From Lentisphaeria bacterium UBA1829 (GTDB taxonomy: Bacteria; Verrucomicrobiota; Lentisphaeria; Victivallales; UBA1829), in NCBI GenBank assembly GCA_002338895.1, contig DDJH01000240.1, positions 1 through 7,777 on the forward strand: a DNA stretch of 7,777 nt, written 5' to 3'. The stretch's first letter is position 1. Every line of letters starts with the position of its first letter. Shown in pieces: positions 1 through 6,213 of this stretch. The position numbers were made by a program, and so were the translations under genes. The notes beneath the pieces are model-generated. The model did no database searches. It had not been told where the DNA came from and saw nothing but the letters and a program-made list of their open reading frames with translations.

Positions 1-494
1 AGCACCAGCATGGAGTCATAGTTTGCCATGTTCCGTCCGGCATAGTTTTTCCGAAGGATTTCTGCATCCGGGACCGGCAGTTCCAGATCCGGCCCTTCCG
101 CGTCCATCAGATCGACATGGAAACAGCGGGACCATCCATGTTCGCGGATCAGCTCCCGGTGTTTTTCCGTGGAGTTCCGGGCCCCCTCGTAAGCGGTGTT
201 GCACTCCACGACCGTCCCCTTGACCGCTTCGACCATCGGACGCAGGAACTCCGGTCGCAGGAAGTTCTGATTCCCCTTTTCTCCGGAATGGACCTTCACC
301 GCCACCTTTCCGGGCAGAGCGATTCCGAGGGCCCGTTCCATGCGGATCACGGCCTCGGGGGAGATCCGCGACGTGAAATAGACAGTGGCCGGCTCCCGTT
401 TCTTCCCGTTCCCGACGATTCCGGCCAGGAGCTCCGCCATCGGAAGGAATGCGGCAGCCGCCAGCGAACGTTTGAGAAAATCTCTTCGATTCAT
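1..494 (-). CDS. DUF362 domain protein with Tat signal, N-terminal part only
   Basis: The gene starts at 494 and runs off the left edge, so only 164 codons are visible. The protein opens MNRRDFLKRSLAAAAF, a good twin-arginine signal (RRDFLK at residues 3-8, then a short Ala/Leu-rich stretch), so export in folded form is likely. Residues 63-80 carry KVAVKVHSGEKGN followed by FLRP, and residues 97-120 read ECNTAYEGARNSTEKHRELI and then REHGW. These match the conserved N-terminal half of the DUF362 family. Many family members bind iron-sulfur clusters through cysteines further on, which cannot be seen here. The biochemical role of the family is poorly defined and I assign none. The start is supported by the Tat motif at the very N-terminus and purine-rich GGAAAGGATGGTGGAG upstream. 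The gene is divergent from the MerR regulator at 737-1213 and is preceded by a promoter with a MerR-type operator. Confidence 0.85.
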   Translation of the reverse strand, partial: MNRRDFLKRSLAAAAFLPMAELLAGIVGNGKKREPATVYFTSRISPEAVIRMERALGIALPGKVAVKVHSGEKGNQNFLRPEFLRPMVEAVKGTVVECNTAYEGARNSTEKHRELIREHGWSRCFHVDLMDAEGPDLELPVPDAEILRKNYAGRNMANYDSMLV

Positions 495-557
495 ATCTCC
501 ACCATCCTTTCCACCATTCGTCTTGAACACGTTCCGTTTTTCCCATCTCACGGTGGT

Positions 558-587
558 ACTGTAAACCTTAGAGTTGCTGTAAGTCAA
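558..587 (-). promoter_or_regulatory. MerR-type promoter and operator for the DUF362 gene
   Basis: Read on the minus strand, a perfect-looking -35 TTGACT (582-587) and a -10 TACAGT (558-563) are separated by 18 bp. That spacer contains most of the inverted repeat CTTACAG-CAA-CTCTAAG (567-583), whose two 7-base arms agree at six positions. MerR-family operators typically lie between a strong -35 and a -10 with an over-long spacer. The AdhR operator, as I recall it, is CTTAAAG-N4-CTTTAAG in a 19-bp spacer. Here both the arm separation and the spacer are one base shorter. The expected transcript start is near 550, giving a leader of about 55 nt before the DUF362 start at 494. The regulator is probably the adjacent MerR protein; that link is inferred. 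Confidence 0.7.
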
Positions 588-649
588 GTATTTTCGGGAA
601 AAATTATCGTTTTTTCTTCCGGAGGCGCGTTACGGGGACCGTCCGGGAC

Positions 650-677
650 TTGATTTGAAGAAAGATGAAGTTATACT
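650..677 (+). promoter_or_regulatory. Sigma70-like promoter of the merR-family gene
   Basis: TTGATT (650-655) and TATACT (672-677) are 16 bp apart on the plus strand, in the AT-rich part of the divergent region. Transcription would start near 684, about 50 nt before the MerR start codon. The spacer is short and has no MerR-like inverted repeat, so if the regulator controls itself it is not through the usual MerR geometry at this promoter. Confidence 0.5.
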
Positions 678-700
678 AAAAAAAACCGAAACGAAACCAT

Positions 701-714
701 TCTCCGTACGGGGA
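701..714. promoter_or_regulatory. Short palindrome in the MerR leader
   Basis: TCTCCGTACGGGGA has a perfect 8-bp core CCGTACGG and matching outer TC/GA ends, with one mismatched pair. It lies between the predicted transcript start and the ribosome binding site. It could be an operator or a small leader hairpin; no factor can be named. Confidence 0.25.
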
Positions 715-721
715 ATTGAAA

Positions 722-729
722 AAGGAGGG
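722..729 (+). promoter_or_regulatory. Ribosome binding site fixing the MerR start at 737
   Basis: AAGGAGGG ends 7 nt before ATG 737. An in-frame TTG at 716 lies upstream of this site, so the longer frame from 716 would translate the Shine-Dalgarno itself and is unlikely. Confidence 0.85.
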
Positions 730-736
730 AACTGAC

Positions 737-1213
737 ATGAAAGAGCGGAAGGAATTCCGGGTTCTTCGGGACAAGACTCCGAAATACACCGTCCGGGAGG
801 TGGCGGAAATGCTGGGGCTTTCAAGCTATACGATCCGGTATTACGACAACGCCGGTCTGATTCCGTGCGTGGACCGGAGCGAGGGGAACATCCGTCTGTT
901 TTCCGACTACAACGTCAGCTGGCTGAAACTGATCCACTGCCTGCGGGCGACGGGTCTTTCCATCCGCGGGGTCCGCCATTACATTGAGATGTGCCAGAAA
1001 GGGGATTCCACGATCCCCGAGCGGGCGGAACTGATTTTCCGTCAGGAGAAAATTCTCCGGGACCAGCTTCGGAACCTTCAGGAACAGATGGAAGTTCTCA
1101 AATACAAGAAAAGATATTATCAGACACTCCTTGCGACCGGGCGGAAGGATCTCTGCAATCTGGACAACCCTCCGGAACACCTTGCGGAACCCGGGATCGT
1201 TCCGCAGGAGTGA
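737..1213 (+). CDS. MerR-family transcriptional regulator, AdhR/YyaN-like
   Basis: This 158-residue DNA-binding regulator has a 16-residue N-terminal extension before the MerR winged helix-turn-helix. Residues 17-43 read YTVREVAEMLGLSSYTIRYY and then DNAGLIP, followed by the wing with RLFSDYNVSWL (53-63). A helical dimerisation segment rich in Leu, Gln, Arg and Lys covers about residues 95-135 and would form the usual antiparallel coiled coil. The sequence style (YYDNAGLIP, then WLKLIHCLRATGLSI) is that of the AdhR/YyaN/NmlR branch, whose characterised members sense aldehydes or thiol stress. Cys68 aligns with Cys52 of Bacillus subtilis AdhR, the proposed sensing residue; Cys44, Cys86 and Cys140 are also present. 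There is no metal-binding cysteine set like that of CueR or ZntR. The gene is divergent from the DUF362 gene, whose promoter has a fitting operator. The effector is not known. Confidence 0.9.
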   Translation: MKERKEFRVLRDKTPKYTVREVAEMLGLSSYTIRYYDNAGLIPCVDRSEGNIRLFSDYNVSWLKLIHCLRATGLSIRGVRHYIEMCQKGDSTIPERAELIFRQEKILRDQLRNLQEQMEVLKYKKRYYQTLLATGRKDLCNLDNPPEHLAEPGIVPQE

Positions 1214-1465
1214 CCGTTTTCCCGACACGCCTTTTCCAGTTCCGCAGAAAGGACTCACATTTGCGTGCGGCAGGGGAAAAACCGGGTAAGCGGACATCAT
1301 CCGGTCACGAACTGTATCAGATGAATCACATTTTGCATACCGGAAGAGTCTTGAAGGACGCCTCCGCGCCGGTATATTATCCGGGAGCGGAAATTCCAGC
1401 GCGGGAAACGAGGAGGAAAACTTGCCGGAAAATACCTTTTTCTTGACGAAAAATCTTCTCCCTGC
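1214..1465. other. Intergenic stretch without a convincing gene
   Basis: Together with the promoter and leader that follow, the gap between the MerR gene and the oxidoreductase is 323 bp. I see no tRNA, riboswitch core or clear terminator for the MerR gene. A 7-bp inverted repeat ATACCGG (1337-1343) / CCGGTAT (1369-1375) encloses 25 nt, and a weaker 5-bp repeat ACCGG (1281-1285) / CCGGT (1301-1305) lies upstream. A 41-codon frame (1321-1446) lacks a ribosome binding site. Confidence 0.5.
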
Positions 1466-1493
1466 TTGAACGGTTTCCCTCTATTACTATATT
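1466..1493 (+). promoter_or_regulatory. Sigma70-like promoter for the oxidoreductase-trpB unit
   Basis: TTGAAC (1466-1471) and TATATT (1488-1493) are 16 bp apart, in a locally AT-rich patch. The start would fall near 1500, about 37 nt before ATG 1537. A TTGACG at 1443-1448 has no matching -10 at suitable distance. The promoter is assigned from hexamers only. Confidence 0.5.
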
Positions 1494-1536
1494 ATTTCCC
1501 AACAGCGGATTACGAAAAAAAATCATAGGACCCAGA

Positions 1537-2829
1537 ATGAGAAAAGTATCTGTGATTCTGATTGGCGGCGGCGGACGGGGCAGTATTTACTCGCATCATC
1601 TTCAAACCCTTTCCGACCGGGCGGAGGTGGTTGCGGTTGCGGAACCCCGCGATTTTTTCCGGGATCGGATCACCCGGACACACAACATCCCCCCGGAAAG
1701 ACAGTTCCGGGACTGGCGCGAACTGGCCGCTCTCCCGAAATTTGCCGATGCGGTCATCATCACCACGCAGGACCGGATGCATCTGGAGCCGGCGGTGGCG
1801 TTTGCGAATCTGAAATACGACATTCTCATAGAAAAGCCGCTGGCGCCGACGGTGGAGGAGTGCCGGGATCTGATTGCGGCGGTGGAACGCAACAATGTGA
1901 TTCTCTCGGTCTGCCATGTTCTCCGCTACACCAATTACACGCGGACGCTCAAGAATCTGATTGCAGGCGGCAAGATCGGAACGGTGATGAGCGTGCAGCA
2001 TCTGGAACCGGTGGGACATTGGAGATTTGCGCACTCGTATGTCCGCGGGAACTGGCGGAGGGAGGAGGAGTCGTCGTCGGTTCTTCTGGCGAAATCCATT
2101 CACGATCTGGACTGGATCCGGTATATTGTGGACTCTGCGCCGAAGCAGGTGTCCTCGTTTGGATCGCTGATGTTTTTCCGGAAGGAGAATCAGCCGGCGG
2201 GAGCGGCGGACCGGTGTCTGGAATGCAAAATCGAGCCCCGGTGTCCCTATTCGGCGCCGCGATTTTATCTGGAGCGGATCCGTTCGGGGAACGTGGGAGC
2301 GTATGTGGAATCGGTAGCGGGAGAAGGGACGGAGGAAAATGTGCTCCGGCAGCTTCGCAACGGACCGTACGGCCGATGCGTGTTCGCGTGCGACAATGAC
2401 GTGGCGGATCATCAGGTGGTCAGCATCGAATTTGAAAACGGGGCGACAGCGGTCTTCACGCTCGCCGGCTGTTCCCGGTACGGCGACCGGAGAACGACGG
2501 TCTTCGGATCGCTGGGCGAACTTTTCGGCGACGGGGAAAAACTGCTCTGCCACACCTATCTGACGGGAAAGACCGAGGAGATTCCGATTCCGCCTCCGGT
2601 CGTACCGGATCACCACGGCGGCGGGGATTACAATCTTCTCCGCGCCTTCATCGACGCCGTGCAGACCCGGGACACCTCGGGAATCGTGACCGGTCCGGAG
2701 ATCTCTCTTGAGACCCACTACCTCGTTTTTGCCGCGGAAATCGCCCGAAAAACTTCTGCTGTTTTGAAAATGAAGGATTTTTTCCATCAAACCGGTGTTG
2801 AAAATCTGCTGAATCATAATAGATTATAA
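1537..2829 (+). CDS. Gfo/Idh/MocA family NAD(P)-dependent oxidoreductase
   Basis: The 430-residue protein is predicted to be a cytoplasmic dehydrogenase acting on a sugar, inositol or related polyol. The N-terminal Rossmann fold shows the dinucleotide loop IGGGGRGSIY (9-18) and a nucleotide-binding acidic end AVAEPRD (33-39). The family hallmark EKP is at 99-101, and SIHDLDW (187-193) supplies the His/Asp pair normally found at the catalytic site. The C-terminal half is the usual alpha/beta domain (SIEFENGATAVFTLAG). A cysteine cluster CLECKIEPRC (227-236) followed by PYSA sits in the C-terminal domain; variants of it occur in other members. The protein is somewhat longer than the usual 330-400 residues. 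Weak AGGA (1527-1530) precedes the start. trpB follows after 21 bp, so the two are probably cotranscribed. The substrate cannot be read from the sequence. Confidence 0.9.
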   Translation: MRKVSVILIGGGGRGSIYSHHLQTLSDRAEVVAVAEPRDFFRDRITRTHNIPPERQFRDWRELAALPKFADAVIITTQDRMHLEPAVAFANLKYDILIEKPLAPTVEECRDLIAAVERNNVILSVCHVLRYTNYTRTLKNLIAGGKIGTVMSVQHLEPVGHWRFAHSYVRGNWRREEESSSVLLAKSIHDLDWIRYIVDSAPKQVSSFGSLMFFRKENQPAGAADRCLECKIEPRCPYSAPRFYLERIRSGNVGAYVESVAGEGTEENVLRQLRNGPYGRCVFACDNDVADHQVVSIEFENGATAVFTLAGCSRYGDRRTTVFGSLGELFGDGEKLLCHTYLTGKTEEIPIPPPVVPDHHGGGDYNLLRAFIDAVQTRDTSGIVTGPEISLETHYLVFAAEIARKTSAVLKMKDFFHQTGVENLLNHNRL

Positions 2830-2838
2830 GAAACCAAC

Positions 2839-2842
2839 GGAG
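2839..2842 (+). promoter_or_regulatory. Ribosome binding site fixing the TrpB start at 2851
   Basis: GGAG (within ACGGAG) ends 8 nt before ATG 2851. The in-frame GTG at 2842 overlaps this site and would have none of its own, so ATG is preferred. Confidence 0.75.
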
Positions 2843-2850
2843 TGTTTGCA

Positions 2851-4092
2851 ATGAAAGATGTGAAAATTGACTATTCTCGTTATTTCAGGGATTATCCCGA
2901 CAAGGACGGCTATTTCGGCGAATACGGAGGGCGTCATGTTCCCCCCGAACTGGAAAAACCCTTCCGGGAGATTGCGGACGCCTATCAGTCGATCTGCCAC
3001 TCGGCGGAATTCATCAACGAACTGCGCCGGATCCGGCGTGAGTTTCAGGGACGTCCGACGCCGGTGTATCACTGCAACCGTCTTTCCCGCCAGATCGGGA
3101 ACTGCCAGATCTATCTGAAACGGGAGGATCTGAATCATACGGGCGCCCACAAGCTCAACCACTGCATGGGCGAAGGACTGCTGGCGAAGTTTCTCGGAAA
3201 GAAGAAACTGATCGCGGAGACCGGTGCCGGACAGCACGGCGTGGCGCTGGCGACCGCGGCGGCCTATTTCGGACTGGAATGCGAAATTCACATGGGACTG
3301 GTCGACATTGCCAAACAGGCGCCGAACGTCACGAGGATGAAGATTCTCGGGGCGAAGGTTGTGCCGGTCTCCCGGGGAATGCAGGCGTTGAAGGAGGCGG
3401 TGGATTCGGCGTTCGAGTCGTATCTGGCGTCGTATGAGGATTCGATCTACTGCATCGGCTCGGTGCTGGGACCGCATCCGTTCCCGCTGATGGTGCGCGA
3501 CTTCCAGATGTGCGTCGGAATCGAAGCGCGTGAACAGTTCAAGGAGATGACCGGGATTCTTCCGGATGCGGTCTGCGCCTGCGTCGGAGGAGGAAGCAAC
3601 TCGGCGGGAATGTTCTCCGCGTTTCTGGGCGACCCGGTGGATATTTACGGAGTCGAACCGCTCGGCCGCGGCCCCGGAAAGGGCGATCATGCGGCAACCA
3701 TCACATTCGGAAAGAAGGGAACAATCCACGGATTCGACAGCTATGTGCTGGAGGATGAAAACGGGAATCCGGACCCGGTCTACTCGATTGCGAGCGGACT
3801 GGATTATCCCTCGGTCGGACCGGAGCATGCGTTCTGGAAGGACATCGGGCGCGTCAACTATGTCACAGCGACCGATGAGGAGGCGGTGGACGCGTTCTTC
3901 AAACTCTCCCGTTACGAAGGAATCATTCCCGCGCTGGAATCCTCGCACGCGATTGCCTATGCGATGAAACTGGCAAAGGAGATGCAGACCGGAGCCATCC
4001 TTGTCAACTGCAGCGGACGCGGAGACAAGGACGTCGATTACATCGTCGAACACTACGGCTACGGGGAAAACTACAAATTCCCGGAACACTGA
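2851..4092 (+). CDS. trpB: Tryptophan synthase beta chain (PLP-dependent), orphan copy
   Basis: The protein (413 aa) should condense indole with L-serine to make tryptophan, with PLP on a lysine. It is TrpB1-like: [15 protein letters not shown] (21-35), GRPTPVY (67-73), [13 protein letters not shown] with the PLP lysine K101, ETGAGQHG with catalytic E123, phosphate loop GGGSN (246-250), GLDYPSVGP (316-324), [12 protein letters not shown] (356-367) and SGRGDKD (388-394). By count these align with Salmonella K87, E109, 232-236, D305 (here D318) and S377. K181 matches beta-Lys167, which contacts the alpha chain. The segment [13 protein letters not shown] departs from enteric MGAKDVERQSPNV: the Arg141 partner of Asp305 is Lys155. 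No trpA or other trp gene is next to it; the upstream neighbour is an oxidoreductase. It may serve as the partner of a distant TrpA, as an indole-salvage enzyme, or have an altered role. Confidence 0.9.
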   Translation: MKDVKIDYSRYFRDYPDKDGYFGEYGGRHVPPELEKPFREIADAYQSICHSAEFINELRRIRREFQGRPTPVYHCNRLSRQIGNCQIYLKREDLNHTGAHKLNHCMGEGLLAKFLGKKKLIAETGAGQHGVALATAAAYFGLECEIHMGLVDIAKQAPNVTRMKILGAKVVPVSRGMQALKEAVDSAFESYLASYEDSIYCIGSVLGPHPFPLMVRDFQMCVGIEAREQFKEMTGILPDAVCACVGGGSNSAGMFSAFLGDPVDIYGVEPLGRGPGKGDHAATITFGKKGTIHGFDSYVLEDENGNPDPVYSIASGLDYPSVGPEHAFWKDIGRVNYVTATDEEAVDAFFKLSRYEGIIPALESSHAIAYAMKLAKEMQTGAILVNCSGRGDKDVDYIVEHYGYGENYKFPEH

Positions 4093-4130
4093 GCGGAATT
4101 CTTCCGCACAGCGGATTGAGTTTGTCATCA

Positions 4131-4166
4131 ACGCCGTTTCTCCTTCGCGGGAGAGACGGCGTTTTT
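4131..4166 (+). terminator. Rho-independent terminator after trpB
   Basis: ACGCCGTTTCTCC (4131-4143) pairs with GGAGAGACGGCGT (4150-4162) over 13 bp with one G-T wobble, around a 6-nt loop TTCGCG, followed by TTTTT (4162-4166). It lies 38 bp after the trpB stop. The convergent phosphatase gene ends at 4171. On the minus strand the same hairpin is not followed by a T-run, so it looks mainly rightward-acting. Confidence 0.9.
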
Positions 4167-4170
4167 CTGT

Positions 4171-5040
4171 TTACGGGCCGGCGGCGGAGAAGCGGACCCG
4201 GATCGGGGCATGATCGCTCAGCGCATCCGGACCGGAAACGGGGAACTCCTGCTTCAGCACGTCCCAGGAGATCGGTTTGAGCGGAAGAGAGGAAGAGGGA
4301 CGGTAGAAGACATGATCGATGAAACTTTTCTTTTCGCACTTCAGTTCCGCCGCCGGATTCCGGAGGCCGGTTTCGTTCAGGAAATTTAGGAGCTCCTTCT
4401 GTTTTGCGTGCAGAGTGAGATTGAAATCTCCGCAGAGGATCACGGCGTTTTCAGGCGGGGAGGTTCGGCGGATGAATGCGGCGATCTGACCGAGCTGCGC
4501 GATGCGGGCCTCGCCGGAGACACCGGGAGAACCTGCCGCCAGATGCGTGGTGTAGAAATCCAGCGGAGCTCCGTTGAGTTGGAGACGGACCATCAGAACC
4601 CCCTTGGATCCGAGACGGTTTTCCAGCGATCCCTCCTCCTGAAAATACTCCGCATCGGCCGTTTCGATCGGGAAACGGGTAAAGACCGCCAACCCGGAAT
4701 TGACCAGTTTCAGCGCATGGCGCCGTTTTCCGAAGTAGACCTCTCCATGCAGAGCATTCTTCTTTTTCAGAGCGCCGTGGGCGGCGAAGGACTCCTGGAA
4801 ACCGACCAGCTCGTCCCCCTGGATCCGTTCACCGATCCGCAGACTTTTCCATTCGCAACGATCCAGCACCGGACGCGCCTGAATGTTGTAGCTGACGACG
4901 GAAAACTCCGTTGCGCTGCGCAGCGGCCGCTCCGGCTGAACCGGGTGCAGAGATGCGGCGGGATCCGCCGAACACCCGGCGAGCAGTCCGCCGACGATAC
5001 CGAAAAGAGATCCGACCGTCCAGTGCCACCGTTTCCGCAT
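4171..5040 (-). CDS. Lipoprotein of the endonuclease/exonuclease/phosphatase (EEP) fold, YbhP/sphingomyelinase-like
   Basis: The 289-residue product starts with a short basic N-terminus, a hydrophobic stretch and lipobox LLAGC (19-23), so Cys23 should be lipidated and the enzyme anchored in the envelope. The metal-dependent EEP motifs are all present: SYNIQ with N52, GFQES with E83, TTHLAAG with H166, CGDFNLT with D205 and N207, and SDHAPIRVRF with D276 and H277. These form the Mg2+ site and general base of phosphodiesterases ranging from nucleases to sphingomyelinases. SGLAVFTRFPI (115-125) and IDHVFY (241-246) lean towards the sphingomyelinase/YbhP-like side. Export argues for a phospholipid or other envelope phosphodiester as substrate, but an extracellular nuclease is not excluded. 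AAAGGAG is 5 nt from the start. It lies 43 bp downstream of the YbhN-like gene and is probably in the same transcript. Confidence 0.88.
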   Translation of the reverse strand: MRKRWHWTVGSLFGIVGGLLAGCSADPAASLHPVQPERPLRSATEFSVVSYNIQARPVLDRCEWKSLRIGERIQGDELVGFQESFAAHGALKKKNALHGEVYFGKRRHALKLVNSGLAVFTRFPIETADAEYFQEEGSLENRLGSKGVLMVRLQLNGAPLDFYTTHLAAGSPGVSGEARIAQLGQIAAFIRRTSPPENAVILCGDFNLTLHAKQKELLNFLNETGLRNPAAELKCEKKSFIDHVFYRPSSSLPLKPISWDVLKQEFPVSGPDALSDHAPIRVRFSAAGP

Positions 5041-5083
5041 AAGGACTCCTTTTGTTTGAATGGGAATGGAGTGTTCTTTGCGT

Positions 5084-6106
5084 TCAGGACTTTTCGGTCA
5101 GCTCCCCCTCCCCGGCCGAAGCGAGGGCGATCTCCTTTTTCCGTCCGTCAAAGACGAAGAAAAGTCCGCCGATCAGATTGAACGCGATGATAATCATAGT
5201 AAAGCAGAGCGCCGTTGCAAGCGCCGTTCCGCCATTCATTCCGGCGGACTGCAGAATGGTTTTGATGAAGAAATCGCGCGCTCCGAGTCCGGAAGGAGTC
5301 AGCGGCAGCAGACCTGCGATGTTTCCCAGCGTGATTGCTTCAATGGAAATCCCCGCCTCGCGCCACCCGGAGTCGACCCCGCAGGCGACAAAGAATCCCG
5401 CGACACCGAGCACGATATTGACCAGCACCATGCTGGCCGCAATGCAGATCAGAATCTCCTTCCGGTTCTCCCTGTACGAATCGATCGCATCCGCCACCCG
5501 GGAGAACATCCCTCCGGAAATCCGATCGGCGAACGCTCTCATTTTCCGGTACAGCGCCAGTTTTTCGAGCAGATGATGATAGAACACCACCCCCGCGGCG
5601 AGCAGTCCGGCGACACTTCCGGCGACCAGCACCCACACCAGCGCCCTCGTCAGAGCCGATTCCATATCCAGATACCGCACACAGAACGGCAGCAGCAGCA
5701 GCGCCACGAGGAAAATTCCGATCATCCCCGTGAACCGGTCCATCAGAATTGTGAACGCCCCGCTGAACTTCTGCTCCTTCGGCACCCTTGCGGTGAGGAA
5801 TCCGATCCGGACCAGATCCCCTCCGATCGCGCCGCCGGGAATCACCAGCGAAAAGAAGAACGACTGCATCGTCAGCGAAAACGCCTCTCCCATCGAACAC
5901 TGAATTCCCCGGACGCGCAGCAGCAGATGCCACCTCCACGCATTGGCATAGATGTGCACGCCGTACAGCAGGAACGCTCCGGCCAGCCAGCCGGGATGGA
6001 TCGAGCGGAACGCGGCAAGCAGTCCATCGGAATTGCGGACGACCAGAAAGGCCACAATCGCCGCGGCGATCAGGAGTTTCAGCAGCGGCACGAGGAACTT
6101 TTTCAT
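5084..6106 (-). CDS. YbhN-like integral membrane protein, LPG_synthase_TM (UPF0104) family
   Basis: This 340-residue protein has about seven or eight membrane segments, roughly at residues 5-23, 40-56, 77-89, 117-140, 155-176, 218-242, 254-268 and 294-318. Conserved signatures of the lysylphosphatidylglycerol synthase transmembrane family are visible: NAWRWHLLL (55-63), IPGGAIGGDLVRI (89-101), DRFTG (124-128) and PLTPSGLGARD (268-278). This is the membrane half only. The cytosolic aminoacyltransferase domain of MprF is absent, so it should not make lysyl-PG by itself. Family members without that domain are thought to handle or flip lipids, but the substrate is unknown. The start has GGAAGGAAAG just upstream. 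The tail after residue 320 is charged and probably cytosolic. The EEP lipoprotein gene follows after 43 bp; the promoter is in the divergent region shared with the ymdB-like gene. Confidence 0.88.
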   Translation of the reverse strand: MKKFLVPLLKLLIAAAIVAFLVVRNSDGLLAAFRSIHPGWLAGAFLLYGVHIYANAWRWHLLLRVRGIQCSMGEAFSLTMQSFFFSLVIPGGAIGGDLVRIGFLTARVPKEQKFSGAFTILMDRFTGMIGIFLVALLLLPFCVRYLDMESALTRALVWVLVAGSVAGLLAAGVVFYHHLLEKLALYRKMRAFADRISGGMFSRVADAIDSYRENRKEILICIAASMVLVNIVLGVAGFFVACGVDSGWREAGISIEAITLGNIAGLLPLTPSGLGARDFFIKTILQSAGMNGGTALATALCFTMIIIAFNLIGGLFFVFDGRKKEIALASAGEGELTEKS

Positions 6107-6142
6107 CTTCTTTCCTTCCCGATTTCATTTGAACTATGGCCG

Positions 6143-6172
6143 TTGAACGGTTATATTTCCGGAAAATATAAT
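6143..6172 (+). promoter_or_regulatory. Promoter for the ymdB-nadC unit
   Basis: TTGAAC (6143-6148) and a perfect TATAAT (6167-6172) are 18 bp apart. The start would be near 6179, with a leader of about 35 nt before ATG 6214. The spacer contains TTTCCGGAAA, a perfect 10-bp palindrome at 6156-6165. Confidence 0.7.
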
Positions 6173-6179
6173 ACTTCAA
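6150..6179 (-). promoter_or_regulatory. Promoter for the YbhN-like gene pair, overlapping the rightward promoter
   Basis: On the minus strand TTGAAG (6174-6179) and TATAAC (6150-6155) are 18 bp apart. Transcription would start near 6143 and leave about 37 nt before the start at 6106. It shares nearly all its DNA with the opposite promoter and the central TTTCCGGAAA palindrome. Confidence 0.6.
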
Positions 6180-6213
6180 AGCGACGTTTGCAACAACGGG
6201 AAGGAATTTTTGA

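Noticed and set aside
16..546. A 176-codon minus-strand frame over the left-edge gene
   Set aside because: It overlaps the DUF362 gene in another frame, is Arg/Gly-rich and has no motif, whereas the other frame starts with a Tat signal and shows DUF362 signatures.
638..798. The 11-bp repeat ACCGTCCGGGA at 638-648 and 788-798
   Set aside because: The second copy is inside MerR codons (TVRE), and CCGG-rich words are common throughout the window, so chance and codon bias explain it.
1321..1446. A 41-codon frame in the gap before the oxidoreductase (also the tail of a longer frame from 991)
   Set aside because: There is no Shine-Dalgarno before 1321, and the upstream extension lies inside the MerR gene in another frame.
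4093..4107. Small hairpin GCGGAA-TTC-TTCCGC just after the trpB stop
   Set aside because: The stem is only 6 bp and has no T-run. The strong terminator 25 bp further on explains transcript ending.
1510..4131. Two 435-codon minus-strand frames opposite the oxidoreductase and trpB
   Set aside because: Both are Arg/His-rich complements of well-supported genes, with no recognisable motif and no suitable start signals.
4408..5181. A 257-codon plus-strand frame opposite the EEP lipoprotein gene
   Set aside because: The minus-strand frame has a lipobox and every catalytic motif; the plus-strand frame has none.
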